DNA from: Elymus sibiricus | Lineage: Eukaryota; Streptophyta; Magnoliopsida; Poales; Poaceae | DNA: 64,000 bases | Direction: 5' to 3' | Assembly (NCBI GenBank): GCA_039707655.1 | Contig: CM077671.1 | Span: 366,260,720 to 366,324,719 of the forward strand | Shown here: in pieces, positions 33,009 through 46,215 of the stretch | How the letters are laid out: the number at the start of each line of letters is the position of its first letter | Numbering within the stretch: the stretch's first letter is position 1 | The notes under the pieces: model-generated | Database searches by the model: none | Seen by the model: the letters and a program-made list of their open reading frames with translations, nothing else | What the model was told of the DNA's origin: nothing | Program-made: the position numbers and the translations under genes

Positions 33009-33255
33009 GGTAAACTTGGGGTGGCCGCAAGTGGCGGTCGTCGTCCTCTTCCCATGCCCTGCTCGGACCCGTTGGGCCTATCCTTACCAAGATGCTCACT
33101 TTGGGGCTCTAGGTGATGCATGCTCCCCTTCACCGGTTGTTGAAGTCCGGGCGCGTTGGCGATGGCGGAAGGGAGGCTTGTGATGCCAGGGCAGCGGCCC
33201 TGGTGCTGAAGAGTCGCGATGCTTGCAGGCGGAGCTCGTGGCTTTGGTGCGGACC

Positions 33256-35454
33256 TGTAGGAGATATGCCCTAGAGGCAATAATAAATGTTAGTGATTAT
33301 CTCCCTGTTCATAATTATGTTTATGTTCCATGCTATAACTGCAATGATTCTCGAGTCTACAAATAAAACGAGGCTCGGAGGAAGACTCATTTGCACGTGT
33401 GGGATAATAAACGGTAAAATGTATTCCTAGTCAAGCCTCTATGACTGGCTCAAGTATTGCATGATGATCCTGTTTTCCTGATCATGGGCATGGCTATGCC
33501 GGCAATTTTGAGGGCACAATTGTTGGTAGAACACTTGTGTTGAATCGACCCAATATTGATGTTATGCTATGAGATACATTCGTCATAAGTTAATGGTTAA
33601 TAACACAGGAAGTTAATGTTTGCATAATTCCTTAGACCATGAGAGTATCGAGTTTCTTCATGCTTGCTTCATGAACTTTGGGGTTTGTTAAACGTCATCC
33701 GTAAATGGGTGGCTATTACGGCGGCTTACGGGTTCATGGAAAAGTATGTCAAGTAACTTGATAGCTCAAGATTGGGATTTTCTCCTCCGACGATGGAGAG
33801 ATATCTCTGGGCCCTCTCGGTGTTACGGTATCCATCATCGTCTGGCCAGACACAGGGTGATTTGATCACAGGGATGCCGGAACACGGGAACGAGAAAAGA
33901 GAACAATACCGGCAACGAGGTAACTGGCATAGTGGACAAGGTGTTGATCCACGGGGATGCCAACATGTCTCACCTCGGGTATTTGTAACATATCGCAAAG
34001 CAACAGGAATAGCACACGGCAACTGGAGGTTCACTCGAATATTCATTCGTGTGGGTATAGGGGTCAATATGGGTGTCCACGGCTCCGATGTTGATCATTG
34101 ATCGGAAGGGGTTCCGGGTCATGTCTATACTTCACCGAACCTATAGGGTCACACGCTTAAGGGTCATCTATCTGCTGAATACTAGACAAGGAGTCCGAGA
34201 GAAAGTCACTGGAATAGTTTCGGAGACAACAGAAAAGTTCCGGAGAGAACACCGAAAAAGTTTCGGTAAAACCGAAAAGTTGTTTCGGATAAAACCATTG
34301 ATCCAAAAAGGTTTCGGCAAGCACCTGGAATGTTTTGGAGGTTGCCAGATTGGTCTGGTAATTTCTAGAATTTTTCTGGAGAAAAAACCGAAAAAAAGTT
34401 TTCAGAGCTGCCGGAATTGTTTACCGGGTAAACGAAGATGGTTTTAAATTAAACCACCATACCGGAAATGTTCTGGAGCGCGTCCAGATAATTTTAGAGG
34501 GTGCCGGAAATGTTCTGGGACCTTCCGGAATTTTTCAGAAGAAATAGTTTTGGAAAACATCTTGTCCCAGCGAGAGGGGACAAGATCCCACGGATCGTGG
34601 GGGCTGTTTTTGGGCTGTTTTTGGGGGTGCCCCCTTTAGGGGACAGCCCCCTTGTGGCTGGACAAAGTGTTGGGGGGCCCCCCCATGGTGGGGGCCAGCC
34701 CCCACAAATGGTGGAGAGTGTAGGGAGGAAGGTGGGGCCCCATGGGGGAACACCATGGACAAGGGAACATGTTTTCTCCATGTTTGGTGGGAACATGTTT
34801 CCTTGTTTGGTGGGTGCTTGTTTTGTGGGCTGAAATTTCAGCCCCCCCCTCACCCCTTCCACCACTATATAAGGAGGTGGAGAGGAGCTCTCCATACTCA
34901 CTCCAACTCTCACACACATGGCATGCATGATCTGCCTTTCTTCTCTCCCTCCCACGAAATAGTTTCGTAGAGCCGAAAGGCTGTCTGGGTTCCGGTGGGA
35001 ACTAGTTCTGGACGGCGAAGCCCTGCCGGATAGATGACACCGTATGTGTGCAACTCTGTAGAGAGATCGTAGTTTCGGTCTTAGTTCGAGAGTGCCTCCC
35101 GAAGGGCTGTCCATGTGACCGTCCGAGTTTTGGAGGTCCTCCCGAAGGGCTGTCCGAGTGACAGTCCGAGTTTCGGAGGTCCTCCCGAAGGGCTGTCCGC
35201 GACACCGTCCGGGGGACTATGCGACCGCCTCCCGGAGGGCTGTCCGCGGGGCAGATGAGGGTATACATCCTCGCGGTTGGGAGGTTGTAAAATCCTAGCT
35301 GCGGGGATCTGCACCGCCGTTCGTCATCGACTCTACTTCCGCTGCGCTACGAGTCGGTAACGAAAAATGATCAAACCTTGTATGCAGTCTCCATAGTGGT
35401 CCTGGGCTGGTGCGTAGGTCGGAAATTTTTTGTTTTCTACTGCGTTACCCTACA
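33256..35454 (+). repeat. 5' LTR
   Basis: 2199 bp. TATA box TATATAAG at 34866-34873, and an internal ~50-bp tandem repeat (CTCCCGAAGGGCTGTCC, about four copies, 35094-35250). Antisense and sense frames of 60-200 codons here recur unchanged in the other LTR and are not genes. Confidence 0.95.
34866..34873 (+). promoter_or_regulatory. LTR TATA box
   Basis: TATATAAG in the 5' LTR; the 3' LTR has the same box at 42385-42392. Transcription would be expected to start about 30 bp downstream, near CTCACTCCAACTCTC. Confidence 0.6.
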
Positions 35455-35455
35455 A

Positions 35456-35469
35456 TGGCATCAAGAGCC
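35456..35469 (+). other. tRNA primer-binding site
   Basis: TGGCATCAAGAGCC lies one base after the 5' LTR and is a diverged form of the TGGTATCAGAGC site complementary to initiator tRNA-Met, used by most plant Copia elements. Confidence 0.8.
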
Positions 35470-36229
35470 GTGCTATGCGTAGATGCAGGTTGCGATCTAG
35501 AATACATAGAGATGTATGGGTGTTGCACAATATAATTAGGTAGTAGATGAGATCTATTGCTGAAAATTATTTGTGCGGGTAGCAGATGAAGTCTGTTACC
35601 CGATGTTCTTGTTGCTTCCCTCGAATTTGCATATTTCTGATCTTGATAACAGTATGGTGGAGTTTCAATGTTCTGGCAATCCGCGATCCTGATTGATCAA
35701 CGAAGTGCTAACAGTTCATTGAATTCCACCGTAGTTAAAAAGAAAGATGAAATTTTGCAGACGAAAGGGCAATGCAGATGTGATCTGCACGGGGGTCACG
35801 CATATGACGAAGTTTAGTATGGGGCTCGAGATTTTATTATCTCGTGTTTCATACACCCTGGAATGTTAATCTAGCGACTTGGATTATCATGCTTGATGAT
35901 GGACGTTGGTAGCTTCGGTTTGTTTCGAAACCTTAGAAGCCACGTAAAATAAATTTTTGCATGAACCGATTAGAGGCGTCTAACTTGGTTTTGCAGGATG
36001 GTTTGCATGTGCATGTGATGTGGTATAGCAGTGTTCATAATAATTTGATTATGTATGAGATGACTATATGATGTAAATTGATTAACATGACCTGCGTGTC
36101 ATGATTCGGCATGATGGCTGGAGCCATATGATTGCACTTTAATGACCTGCGTGTCAACCTTATGTAATGCACTTATTTTATTAGCTATAGAGATAGCAAT
36201 ATTATCTGGTGCATCGACATGGTGGTGGC

Positions 36230-39200
36230 AATCTTCGCGAAGGTGAACACCGACGCGAATGCCGAAGACGAAGAAATACTAGACTTCTCCGTCAGAAAGG
36301 GCTATACCATATCATGCTATTATGAATTGCCTGAGATGTTTATCCCTTATGATGCACCCTTCTTGATTGCGCGGTAGTCGCTTTATTAGGGTGATCTCTC
36401 ACAAAAAATATCAAGTAGTTAGTGTTCTCCCAAGTGTAGCACCGTCACGGCACCTAACTTTTTGGGGTATCACATGGATACATGGGTACGAACGATTAGG
36501 GATGTGTGAGGCGGGTGAGTTGAGACCTCGCAGCGAGATCACTTGGTTGTCTTGACGTTCAGGCATGAAAGTCATGAGCTCGGAACACACGCATCGAAAG
36601 ATGAACAAGAGTCACATAGAGATGTGATTGGCAAGTTGGCCTACCGATTGCAATTCTCGTCACTTGAGATGGATACATCCTTGGAGTTGAATTGTAATTT
36701 GGATCTTGAATCGCTCACAATCAATTATGAGAGATATTGTTTTGAGTGGGAGCGCACTGTAGAATTGAATTCTTTTAATTCTCAGTGCAATTAATTTTGA
36801 ACACTGTCTAAGTGTGATTTGCGTAATAGTTGTAGAATAATGGCTCGCGTTTCCACCTTCTCTATTAAAATTGAATAGCTGTTAAATATCTGGTTAAAAC
36901 TTTACGGTTGGTAACGTAATGTGAGGATTATCCTCAAGAGTGCCGAGAAGGACTTTGTCCTATCGCATGCTTTCGGTATTCTCCCGCTAATGCTATGGAT
37001 CATGTGACTCTCGTCCTTCGATCCAAAAGCTAGAATTCCTTTTCAGTCAAAGTGCAATATGTTTGCTTCCATGAGACCTGAACTTCGAAAGTTTGGATAG
37101 TTATGTGATATTCATGGAATCTGAAAATCATTTTCAGAGACAGACAAAGGCTAAAAGATATGAGGTATCCAAAGCAATGTTTGTTTGCGAACTGTTAGTA
37201 AAGGAGTTTACTATGCATTAGACTGATAAGAGAGGGATCCAGAAGAACGCCTGTCATATGATGATGGTGAATAAAACAACAACTTAAAGAGAAAGGAAGT
37301 GTCCGAAGGGTGTTAGTGAAACTTTCACGCCTAGGAAGTCTGGGGCTAACACCACTCTTAAGTTTGGTGCTTCTTCTGAGAGTAGGAGAATTACTAAAAG
37401 TTAAACTGTTAGAAGTATAATGGCAAAAGGATAGAAGACTGGAATATCCAGCTCATGTATGAATGTCATACAGGTTTTTTGATGTATAGAAGGCTGGTCA
37501 AAGATATAGTTCTTGGGAATTATGGTTAAACATGTTAATCACTAATTCTTGGGTATTGTGAGTTAATCACAAAGATACCCGCTCGATTGCATTCTGTTGC
37601 AACTCGATGTAAGAACTACTATGGCCTGAGAGACTAGCCAGGAATGAGGTTAAGATACACATAGGGAACATGGTAAAAGTTACTATGCCTTCCATCGGTG
37701 TATTCCCTATGTATTTGCTTTCATAATTCATTTTAGAGTTTCACACTCTAGCCCTTTGCATAAGGTATCTTGCAAGAAGGTTGTTCATAAGAGAACTTTT
37801 GATGTTCGGTGTTATGAATAACATAAGGGCCATACTTTCATTATGAATGAGACGTATGTTATGAATATTGATATTAATACATTGCCTCTGTATTTACTTT
37901 CATAATTCATTTAGAGTTTCATACACTCTAGCCCTTTGCATAAGGTATTTTGCAAGAAGGTTATTCATAAGAGAACTTTTGATGTTCGGTGCTATGAAAA
38001 ACATGAAGGGCCATGCTTCCATACAGGATGGGATGTATGCTATGAATATTGATGGTAATATGATACATCCATAACACTGACGCTAAATGTCGCAAGACTA
38101 AAAGAATACCACACAAGTGTGGCACTGCATTTGGTCACATTGGAGAAACCCGCATGGAAAATTCCATTATGATGGATTTTGAAGTCATTTGATTTTGAAT
38201 CATCTGACACTTGCAACTTTCCTCTGAAAAGTGAAGTGACTTAAATACCGTTCACAGGCCATAAGGAACGAGCAAAGAACATATTGGTAATCATACATTA
38301 TGATGTGTGTAGTCCAATAAATGTTGTTGCAAGTAGTGGATTTATCTATCTTCAGAAATGACTCAAGTAGATATGTGGATATTTACTTGTTGAGACGTAA
38401 GTCTGGATCTTTTGAATTCATTCATAAGGTTTTCAAAAATGAAGTAGAAGTTGTTGTAACAAGAAAATTATGTTTCTACAATTCGATTGCAGAAAGGAAT
38501 ATTTGAGTTACAAGTTTAGCGAATGTCTGATGAGTTATGAAAGGGGTTTCATAACTTGCACCTCCCGGAACACCACTGCAAGTGGAAAGTCCGTGAAGAT
38601 GTAATCGAACCATTTATGACATGGTAAGATCAAAGATGACATAAATAAATTTGCCATTATCCCTTTTATAGAGTGATGCTTTAGAGACTGCGGCTTTTAC
38701 ACTGAAAAGAGCTTCATCGGGTCTGTTGAAATAACGTCATGGTATGGTACGCCCAACCATGTTATATCTTTTCTTAACATTTGGAATATGGGGCTTGTGT
38801 AAAAGGTTACAAACCTATTCCAAATCAGACAAGTGCTACTTTGTTAGGTTATCCCAAGTCATTGGGTATTCCCCCACCACTATACCGAGGCAAAGGATTT
38901 TTGCCACAAAACGGTATACTTTTAAAGAGAATAGTTCTTACAAAAGGTGAGTGGGAGGACAGTGCAACTCGACGAGATAACCAGTATCTTCGTCATCAGG
39001 TCAAAGGAAAGGAACCTTGGAAGTGATTCCGGAGTTTCCTACTGCGACTGATACGGAAGTCTCTACAATAAAATGTATGGACTTCGGTCGAACTTGCAGC
39101 TGAACCGCGTAGGAAAAACTCGTGCAAACCTCTCAGGTGCGCATACGAGATATTGTTGTTAGACAACAGTATACCTACGATACACAAGGAAGCGTTGATG

Positions 39201-40450
39201 GGCCCTGACTCCGGAATTGGCTAAATGCCAATACAATCCGAGATAGTTTCCATATAAGTGGTTCGAGATTAAAATCTTGATACACCTTTCGGAAGACTTA
39301 GAGTCTAACGAATATTTATGAAACTATAAACTGATGTGGATAAAATATTTTATCCATAAAGCTCGACTTGTTGAAATAACAAGTTCAAGGAGTTGACTAC
39401 GATGAGGTTGTTTCACCGTAGCGATGCTTGAAGTCAGTTCGGGTTGAACTAGCAATTAATACATATTTCAACCATGAGATATGAAACATGGATGTCAAAA
39501 GGATTTCCATCTCATGGAAATGAAACCTAGGACTTGTATGTGATACAGTCCAAAGTAATTTGTCGATCCAGAGGATGCTAGTAAGTATGCAAACTTCAGA
39601 GTTCCAGCGATGAACAGAAGAGAGCAAAGTGGAGTTGGAATCTTCGTTTTTTGATGGAATGGTCAAAGGGGTTTGACTTCATCAAATGTGTATCGAAGAT
39701 GCTTGTGATTCAAGAAAGTAAGTGGGAGCATAGTAATATTTCTAAAAACCTTGTGTACTTGACACATTGTTAATTGGAAATAAATTTCTTGACACGAATT
39801 AGGACTTCATTTAAAATAGTTTTTCGATGAAGTGCTTAGGCTAAAATGGCCTCAATATTAGGCATGATGATCTATGGAGATAGATTTACCTAAATGGGGC
39901 TAAGCAATGAATACATATTGACAAGATGCTAAAACCTTTTAGCATTTAAAACGCCAAGGAGTGATTCTTGCCGAAGTCACATGGAAAGAGTTTTTGCAAG
40001 ACTCAGTGTCCCAAAACACTGATGAGTGAAATACATGATAGAGGTTCCACACACTCTTGTGTTTGGATTAATCATGTATTCCGTGGTATGTAAAAAAAAC
40101 AACCAGATATGTCCAATACTCCAAAGTTGTTGCGAGTATAGATACCAAAGTGATCAAAGTACTGATCATGGGACAACAGTGAAAGATGTCATTGAGTACT
40201 AGAGCAGTACTGATGACATGCTTTCTCGCAAGCAGAGATTATGAAGTGCTCGTTGTAAGTAATTACATCGATACATTCTTCATCAATGCTCCATGCGATT
40301 TTCGATTTAAGTTAAGGGTTTTGTGTAATACACAATATGGTGGCACGGTAGTTGGAAATTGTTCCAAACAAGATACTGTGGCGAATTCTATAACAAAGGC
40401 TAAGTATGTTGACGCTTGAGAAGCGACAAAGAAGTTGTTGAATCATATAG
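36230..40450 (+). pseudogene. Degenerate Copia gag-pol interior
   Basis: No frame exceeds about 90 codons, but traces of pol survive. GYPKSLG..PPPLYRGKGF (near 38845-38910) recalls the end of the integrase region. SKQDTVANSITKAKYVDA followed by TGA (40364-40419) matches the RNase H end SSKQxTVADSTxEAEY. Stops and frameshifts are everywhere. The element cannot encode its own machinery. Confidence 0.7.
37712..38065. repeat. 179-bp direct duplication inside the LTR element
   Basis: TTTCATAATTCAT, CACTCTAGCCCTTTGCATAA, AAGAGAACTTTTGATGTTCG and GAATATTGAT occur in the same order from 37712 and again from 37891, with scattered changes. Because the copies differ far more than the two LTRs do, the duplication predates the latest insertion of this element. 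Confidence 0.85.
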
Positions 40451-40769
40451 TTCATTCATGAACTTAGTATGGTTCCAAGAAGGCTTTGGTCTATGGGACA
40501 CTATAGCAGATAGTTGCTCCATAGCTCAGTCTGAGGAATCAGGTTTCGACCAATGATTCACACATATGCAAAGCCAAGTCCACACAAAATATGAATTTTG
40601 TGAAAGCGTGAAAACGCGAGGATATGCAAAGTTACACACGGAGCTGAAGTTGTCAGATCCGTTGGACATCAGGCTATACCACATGCGAAGCATATTTTAC
40701 ACCAGTATGCCATAGGTGTAAAGTGCATTAGCATTGACTAGATTATTGACTCTAGTGCAAGTGGGAGTC

Positions 40770-42973
40770 TGTAGGAGATATGCCCTAGAGGCAATAATAA
40801 ATGTTAGTGATTATCTCCCTGTTCATAATTATGTTTATGTTCCATGCTATAACTGCAATGATTCTCGAGTCTACAAATAAAACGAGGCTCGGAGGAAGAC
40901 TCATTTGCACGTGTGGGATAATAAACGGTAAAATGTATTCCTAGTCAAGCCTCTATGACTGGCTCAAGTATTGCATGATGATCCTGTTTTCCTGATCATG
41001 GGCATGGCTATGCCGGCAATTTTGAGGGCACAATTGTTGGTAGAACACTTGTGTTGAATCGACCCAATATTGATGTTATGCTATGAGATACATTCGTCAT
41101 AAGTTAATGGTTAATAACACAGGAAGTTAATGTCTGCATAATTCCTTAGACCATGAGAGTATCGAGTTTCTTCATGCTTGCTTCATGAACTTTGGGGTTT
41201 GTTAAACGTCATCCGTAAATGGGTGGCTATTACGGCGGCTTACGGGTTCATGGAAAAGTATGTCAAGTAACTTGATAGCTCAAGATTGGGATTTGCTCCT
41301 CCGACGATGGAGAGATATCTCTGGGCCCTCTCGGTGTTACGGTATCCATCATCGTCTGGCCAGACACAGGGTGATTTGATCACAGGGATGCCGGAACACG
41401 GGAACGAGAAAAGAGAACAATACCGGCAACGAGGTAACTGGCATAGTGGACAAGGTGTTGATCCACGGGGATGCCAACATGTCTCACCTCGGGTATTTGT
41501 AACATATCGCAAAGCAACAGGAATAGCACACGGCAACTGGAGGTTCACTCGAATATTCATTCGTGTGGGTATAGGGGTCAATATGGGTGTCCACGGCTCC
41601 GATGTTGATCATTGATCGGAAGGGGTTCCGGGTCATGTCTATACTTCACCGAACCTATAGGGTCACACGCTTAAGGGTCATCTATCTACTGAATACTAGA
41701 CAAGGAGTCCGAGAGAAAGTCACTGGAATAGTTTCGGAGACAACAGAAAAGTTCCGGAGAGAACACCGAAAAAGTTTCGGTAAAACCGAAAAGTTGTTTC
41801 GAATAAAACCATTGATCCAAAAAGGTTTCGGCAAGCACCTGGAATGTTTTGGAGGTTGCCAGATTGGTCTGGTATTTTCTAGAATTTTTCTGGAGAAAAA
41901 ACCGAAAAAAAGTTTTCGGAGCTGCCGGAATTGTTTACCGGGTAAACGAAGATGGTTTTAAATTAAACCACCATACCGGAAATGTTCCGGAGCGCGTCCA
42001 GATAATTTTAGAGGGTGTCGGAAATGTTCTGGGACCTTTCGGAATTTTTTAGAAGAAATAGTTTCGGAAAACATCTTGTCCCAGCGAGAGGGGACAAGAT
42101 CCCACGGATCGTGGGGGCTGTTTTTGGGCTGTTTTTGGGGGTGCCCCCTTTAGGGGACAGCCCCCTTGTGGCTGGACAAAGTGTTGGGGGGGCCCCCCCC
42201 ATGGTGGGGGCCAGCCCCCACAAATGGTGGAGAGTGTTGGGAGGAAGGTGGGGCCCCATGGGGGAACACCATGGACAAGGGAACATGTTTTCTCCATGTT
42301 TGGTGGGAACATGTTTCCTTGTTTGGTGGGTGCTTGTTTTGTGGGCTGAAATTTCAGCCCCCCCCCCCTCACCCCTTCCACCACTATATAAGGAGGTGGA
42401 GAGGAGCTCTCCATACTCACTCCAACTCTCACACACATGGCATGCATGATCTGCCTTTCTTCTCTCCCTCCCACGAAATAGTTTCGTAGAGCCGAAAGGC
42501 TGTCTGGGTTCCGGTGGGAACTAGTTCTGGACGGCGAAGCCCTGCCGGATAGATGACACCGTATGTGTGCAACTCTGTAGAGAGATCGTAGTTTCGGTCT
42601 TAGTTCGAGAGTGCCTCCCGAAGGGCTGTCCATGTGACCGTCCGAGTTTTGGAGGTCCTCCCGAAGGGCTGTCCGAGTGACAGTCCGAGTTTCGGAGGTC
42701 CTCCCGAAGGGCTGTCCGCGACACCGTCCGGGGGACTGTGCGACCGCCTCCCGGAGGGCTGTCTGCGGGGCAGATGAGGGTATACATCCTCGCGGTTGGG
42801 AGGTTGTAAAATCCTAGCTGCGGGGATCTGCACCGCCGTTCGTCATCGACTCTACTTCCGCTGCGCTACGAGTCGGTAACGAAAAATGATCAAACCTTGT
42901 ATGCAGTCTCCATAGTGGTCCTGGGCTGGTGCGTAGGTCGGAAATTTTTTGTTTTCTACTGCGTTACCCTACA
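40770..42973 (+). repeat. 3' LTR
   Basis: 2204 bp, near-identical to the 5' LTR. About 11 transitions and 3 transversions counted by eye; length differences are in a G/C run near 42185 and a C run near 42360. Confidence 0.95.
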
Positions 42974-43423
42974 GGACCGACGATCATGGTCGTGTGGGCG
43001 GCATGGTGGTCAGTGTTTGGCGTGCTCGTGGTCTTGGAGGGGGTAGTGTGGGTCGGAGCATAATTCCTGTCTAGCTTGGACCAGACCGACGGCGGCGACA
43101 TCTAAGGACGTCGTCCCCTTCATGAAGGCGCGTCGCAGCTACTCTCCTCCTTCGGATATGATAGCTCCGGGTGAAAACCATGATCCTTTGGATCGAGCGG
43201 CGGCGGCGCTTCGATGTCGTTACCTTCCTGAAGGCGCCGTTTTGGATTCCACGGCTTGTCGGGCGTAGCTTCGTGTGTAGCTGTTCTTAGCACCACCATT
43301 GTATCTAGCTTTGGGTGCGTGTGTGGTGGTGTGGCGTGAGTTGTATGTTTCAAATTGTATGGTCGTTGCTTTATGTATAAAGCGAGGCAAAAGCCTTTTT
43401 CTTTGTCAAATTTGCCCAAACAG

Positions 43424-44899
43424 GTTTTACATGCCCTTATGTTGCCAAGCTTGCCTCGACCGGATCGAGTGGATCGTTCTTCACATTCAATGGATGGTAA
43501 CTTTCGACAAAGTGTAAGCAGTGGGCACTTGTGTCTACAAATAGTGCATTAAAATAGAGGGCCACGATCTCTTACATTGCTTAAAAAAGTAAAGAGTCGG
43601 TCTAGTTTATAAGGAAAATTGACCCGAAAACAGCATAGGACATGGTTTATTACGAGAAGAACCACAAACCCAAACACCACAGCCACACTACCTAGCTAGA
43701 CTAGGTCTGGGGCGGCTTCAAACAAATCAAACACGAAAACACTAGGCAACACACATGTCGTGACCCCCTGCCGAAGAGAGAAGCCAGAACACGAAGGGAA
43801 ACGAGTCTGAGCCTCACCGACCAAAGGGTGAACAACAAAGCACACCACCAGCATGATGCTCGACTGTTGAACGCACATGAAGCAACCGACATCCCACAGG
43901 AGAAAGACATGGCCGACAATGTCAACCGAGCCATATCTTCCAAAAAAATGTGCATCAAAGGTGGAAAATGATGTCAAGCGAACACCGCCACCATCCGATG
44001 AAGAATTGATCTGGGTTTTCACCCGGAACACGAACCCTGTGGTTGGAGACGGTTCAATACTCCTCAACAATGGCATCAAGATGGGAAGAGCATCATCGTC
44101 ACCAAGCACCAATAAAGTAGGTCTAATCTCTCGTCTCGAGCAACAAAAAAGATAAAAAAAACTCCATCACCAGACTGTCGTGAGGACAGTCTATTGCGTT
44201 GCTAGGTCTCGATGCCTCCAAGGAGCCGATGCCCTCACCGGGACTGTCATCTACCATACCAATATCGCCAACACGACCAACGACACAACACCAAAACCAG
44301 CAACTCAGAGTCGCCGCTCCGGCATCCACACATATATCACCAACCTGATTCCAGACCGGCAAAAAACCCAGAGTCCAGACCAAAGCTCTACCACTTGCAT
44401 GGCGGGAACACACAGTCGACCAACAACCCAGAGTCGATGCTCTAATGAACTCGCACCACACCACCTCTGGAGCCAGGGACCTATCCCCCCGACCTAAGAT
44501 ACTCCGCCACCACCAAGGATGCACAAGCGAGGGGAAACCCGACACCCATAGGCGCCCCCACGACCACCGCAAAGAGTAGCTACCGCCACCGACGGACTTG
44601 GGAAAGCTAGAGGAGGAAGTGTTCCCTCTGCCACCCCTCCCCCCCCTCGCGCGAAACTTGTCGATCCAACCGTCGACAAGGAAGGCGTCGTCCAGCCGGC
44701 CCGAGCCAAAGGTCGATCCGACGACCAATTGGGCCATTCTGGATGGTTTTTCGGCAACACAGGTGCTGGAGGAGAACATGTGTCACTCGCCGCAACTCCA
44801 ACAGATGCGGACAAGCACGAGCATCGGAGGTACCCGGTTTTCCCACGTCCTGTTCGATGGAATGACACAATAAAATGTATTTTTTGCCCCTCTGCAATC
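43424..44899. other. Unassigned repeat-like sequence
   Basis: Frames up to 218 codons occur on the minus strand (44123-44779), but the translation is Gly/Ser/Trp-rich and overlaps equally open frames on the other strand, and no domain is recognisable. Probably old repeat sequence. Confidence 0.4.
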
Positions 44900-46215
44900 A
44901 ATACCTTGCATTCTCATGTCGGACAGACGGACATGATCAATGACAATCAAGAAACTACCCAAATGGACTATGATTTGGGAGATTCGCATTATCCGATGTT
45001 TTAAGTTGATGGAACATCAAACCCCAACAAGAAAAGAAAGGAAAAGGTAGCCAAGGAAAGAGGTCCGACATTCACAACTTTTTAAGGATATCCCGTTGGT
45101 TAAAACTTGGTTGGCCACAAGCATGGACTCTATATGTGGCACGGAACAAATGGGCAATAAGTATTGGAAGAAGATCCACAAACACTATCATGAACGCAAG
45201 GAATTTGAGAAGCCTCATCCTTTAGTGACCACCCGCAATGTGGCATCTCTTCAACATCGATGGGGCCGAGGATCATTCAAGGGCAAGTGAATAAGTATGT
45301 CGGCTGCTATGCACAAGTGCTTGGCCACCCTCAAAGTGGGATGAGAGTGGCAATTAACGAAAGTTGAATTGCTTCATTTTGTCATCATTGGAATTGCTTG
45401 TTTTTTGTTGCATTCTCATTGTTAGACTTATTGTTTGCTAGATGGTGGTGGTGGCCACTATGTACCAACAAACAGAGAAGAAGCCATTTAGTTTTGGCCA
45501 TTCTTGGGTGATATTGGATGCCAACCCAAAGTGACAACACCTATGGAAGAAATCAAGTCCGGTAAGAGGAGGAACAATGGCTCAAGCTCCCACCAATCAA
45601 TTGGGTTGGATGAAGAAGAGGGATAAGTTGTAGGGGAGAATAGAGAAGTCATTGTGCCAGTGAATAACCGGCAAATGATGGGAAACAATTGGAAGAAGGG
45701 GAGAGTCGTCCGTGATACTGTGGCGGCAAAAATGTCCACCACATTGAGGAGTTCTTCCACAAGGGAGAACAAGAAAGAGAAAAGATACAATCTCATGTTG
45801 GATGCGCAAAAAGAGAAGATGGATTGGGACCAACAAAGGGTGAACAACAAGTTGACAGTTGAGCGCAACAAGTTGGCAATTGAGAGGGAGAGATAGAGTT
45901 AGAGAAGAAAGAGGTGTGTGTCAAATGGGAAATCGAGAAGGTTCAGCTTTTGGATCAATAGAGATTGAGAAGGAGAGGTTGCAACTTGCTTGAGACACGA
46001 TGGATTCAAGAATAATGTTGGCGGGTGCACACCTCTTGGATGAGCAAGAAAAGATATGGCTCGCCGGGAGAAAGAAGGAGCTCAACGAACATAGTGAGTA
46101 TGAGGCGACGATGGCAGCAGCGGAGCTGGCAGCACGGATGGAGGAGGAGCATACGACACAGATGGAGACAGAGCAGGCAGCGCAGGAGACGACACGGATG
46201 GCGTCCAACCAGTAA
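44900..46215 (+). pseudogene. Harbinger-associated Myb/NAM-like protein, broken
   Basis: WLATSMDSICGTEQMGNKYW, HKHYHERKEF and VASLQHRWG (45105-45275) match the trihelix/Myb-like DNA-binding domain of PIF/Harbinger companion proteins. KPFSFGHSWVILDANPK (around 45485) and a Lys/Glu-rich tail (45654-45896, 46000-46215) match their C-terminal region. Stops occur near 45002, 45085, 45289, 45537 and 45630, and the segments lie in different frames. Such proteins assist the Harbinger transposase. Together with the transposase relic at 27336 this shows two separate Harbinger remnants in the window. Confidence 0.6.

Larger units (their letters stand above)
33256..42973 (+). mobile_element. Copia-type LTR retrotransposon, BARE/Angela-like, non-autonomous
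   Basis: Complete structure: LTRs 33256-35454 and 40770-42973 (TG...CA), perfect 5-bp target duplication GGACC (33251-33255, 42974-42978), primer site TGGCATCAAGAGCC at 35456, and polypurine tract GTGCAAGTGGGAGTC at 40755-40769. The LTR start (GATATGCCCTAGAGGCAATA) and polypurine tract resemble BARE/Angela elements. By eye the LTRs differ at about 14 substitutions plus two homopolymer indels in 2.2 kb, while the interior has no usable frame. Orientation is plus, from PBS and PPT order. Confidence 0.93.
32230..43406 (+). mobile_element. GC-rich retro-like repeat R1, split by LTR element
   Basis: The R1 sequence is 32230-33255 plus 42974-43406; the LTR retrotransposon lies between. Flanks CAAATTTTCCCAAACTG (32213-32229) and CAAATTTGCCCAAACAG (43407-43423) match at 15 of 17 positions, a length typical of non-LTR retrotransposon target duplications. 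The 3' end carries GTATAAAGCGAGGCAAAAGCC. The GC-rich 5' part includes a 102-bp tandem duplication. No reverse transcriptase is present. Related copies lie at 56390-57706 and 58711-59648. Confidence 0.5.

Noticed and set aside
33726..35314. Several 60-206-codon frames on both strands
   Set aside because: They lie in an LTR and recur in the other LTR at an offset of 7514; no retrotransposon LTR protein of this type is known to me, and they overlap each other antisense.
43696..44779. Minus-strand frames of 138 and 218 codons
   Set aside because: Overlapping open frames on both strands, odd Gly/Trp/Ser composition and no motif; treated as repeat sequence.
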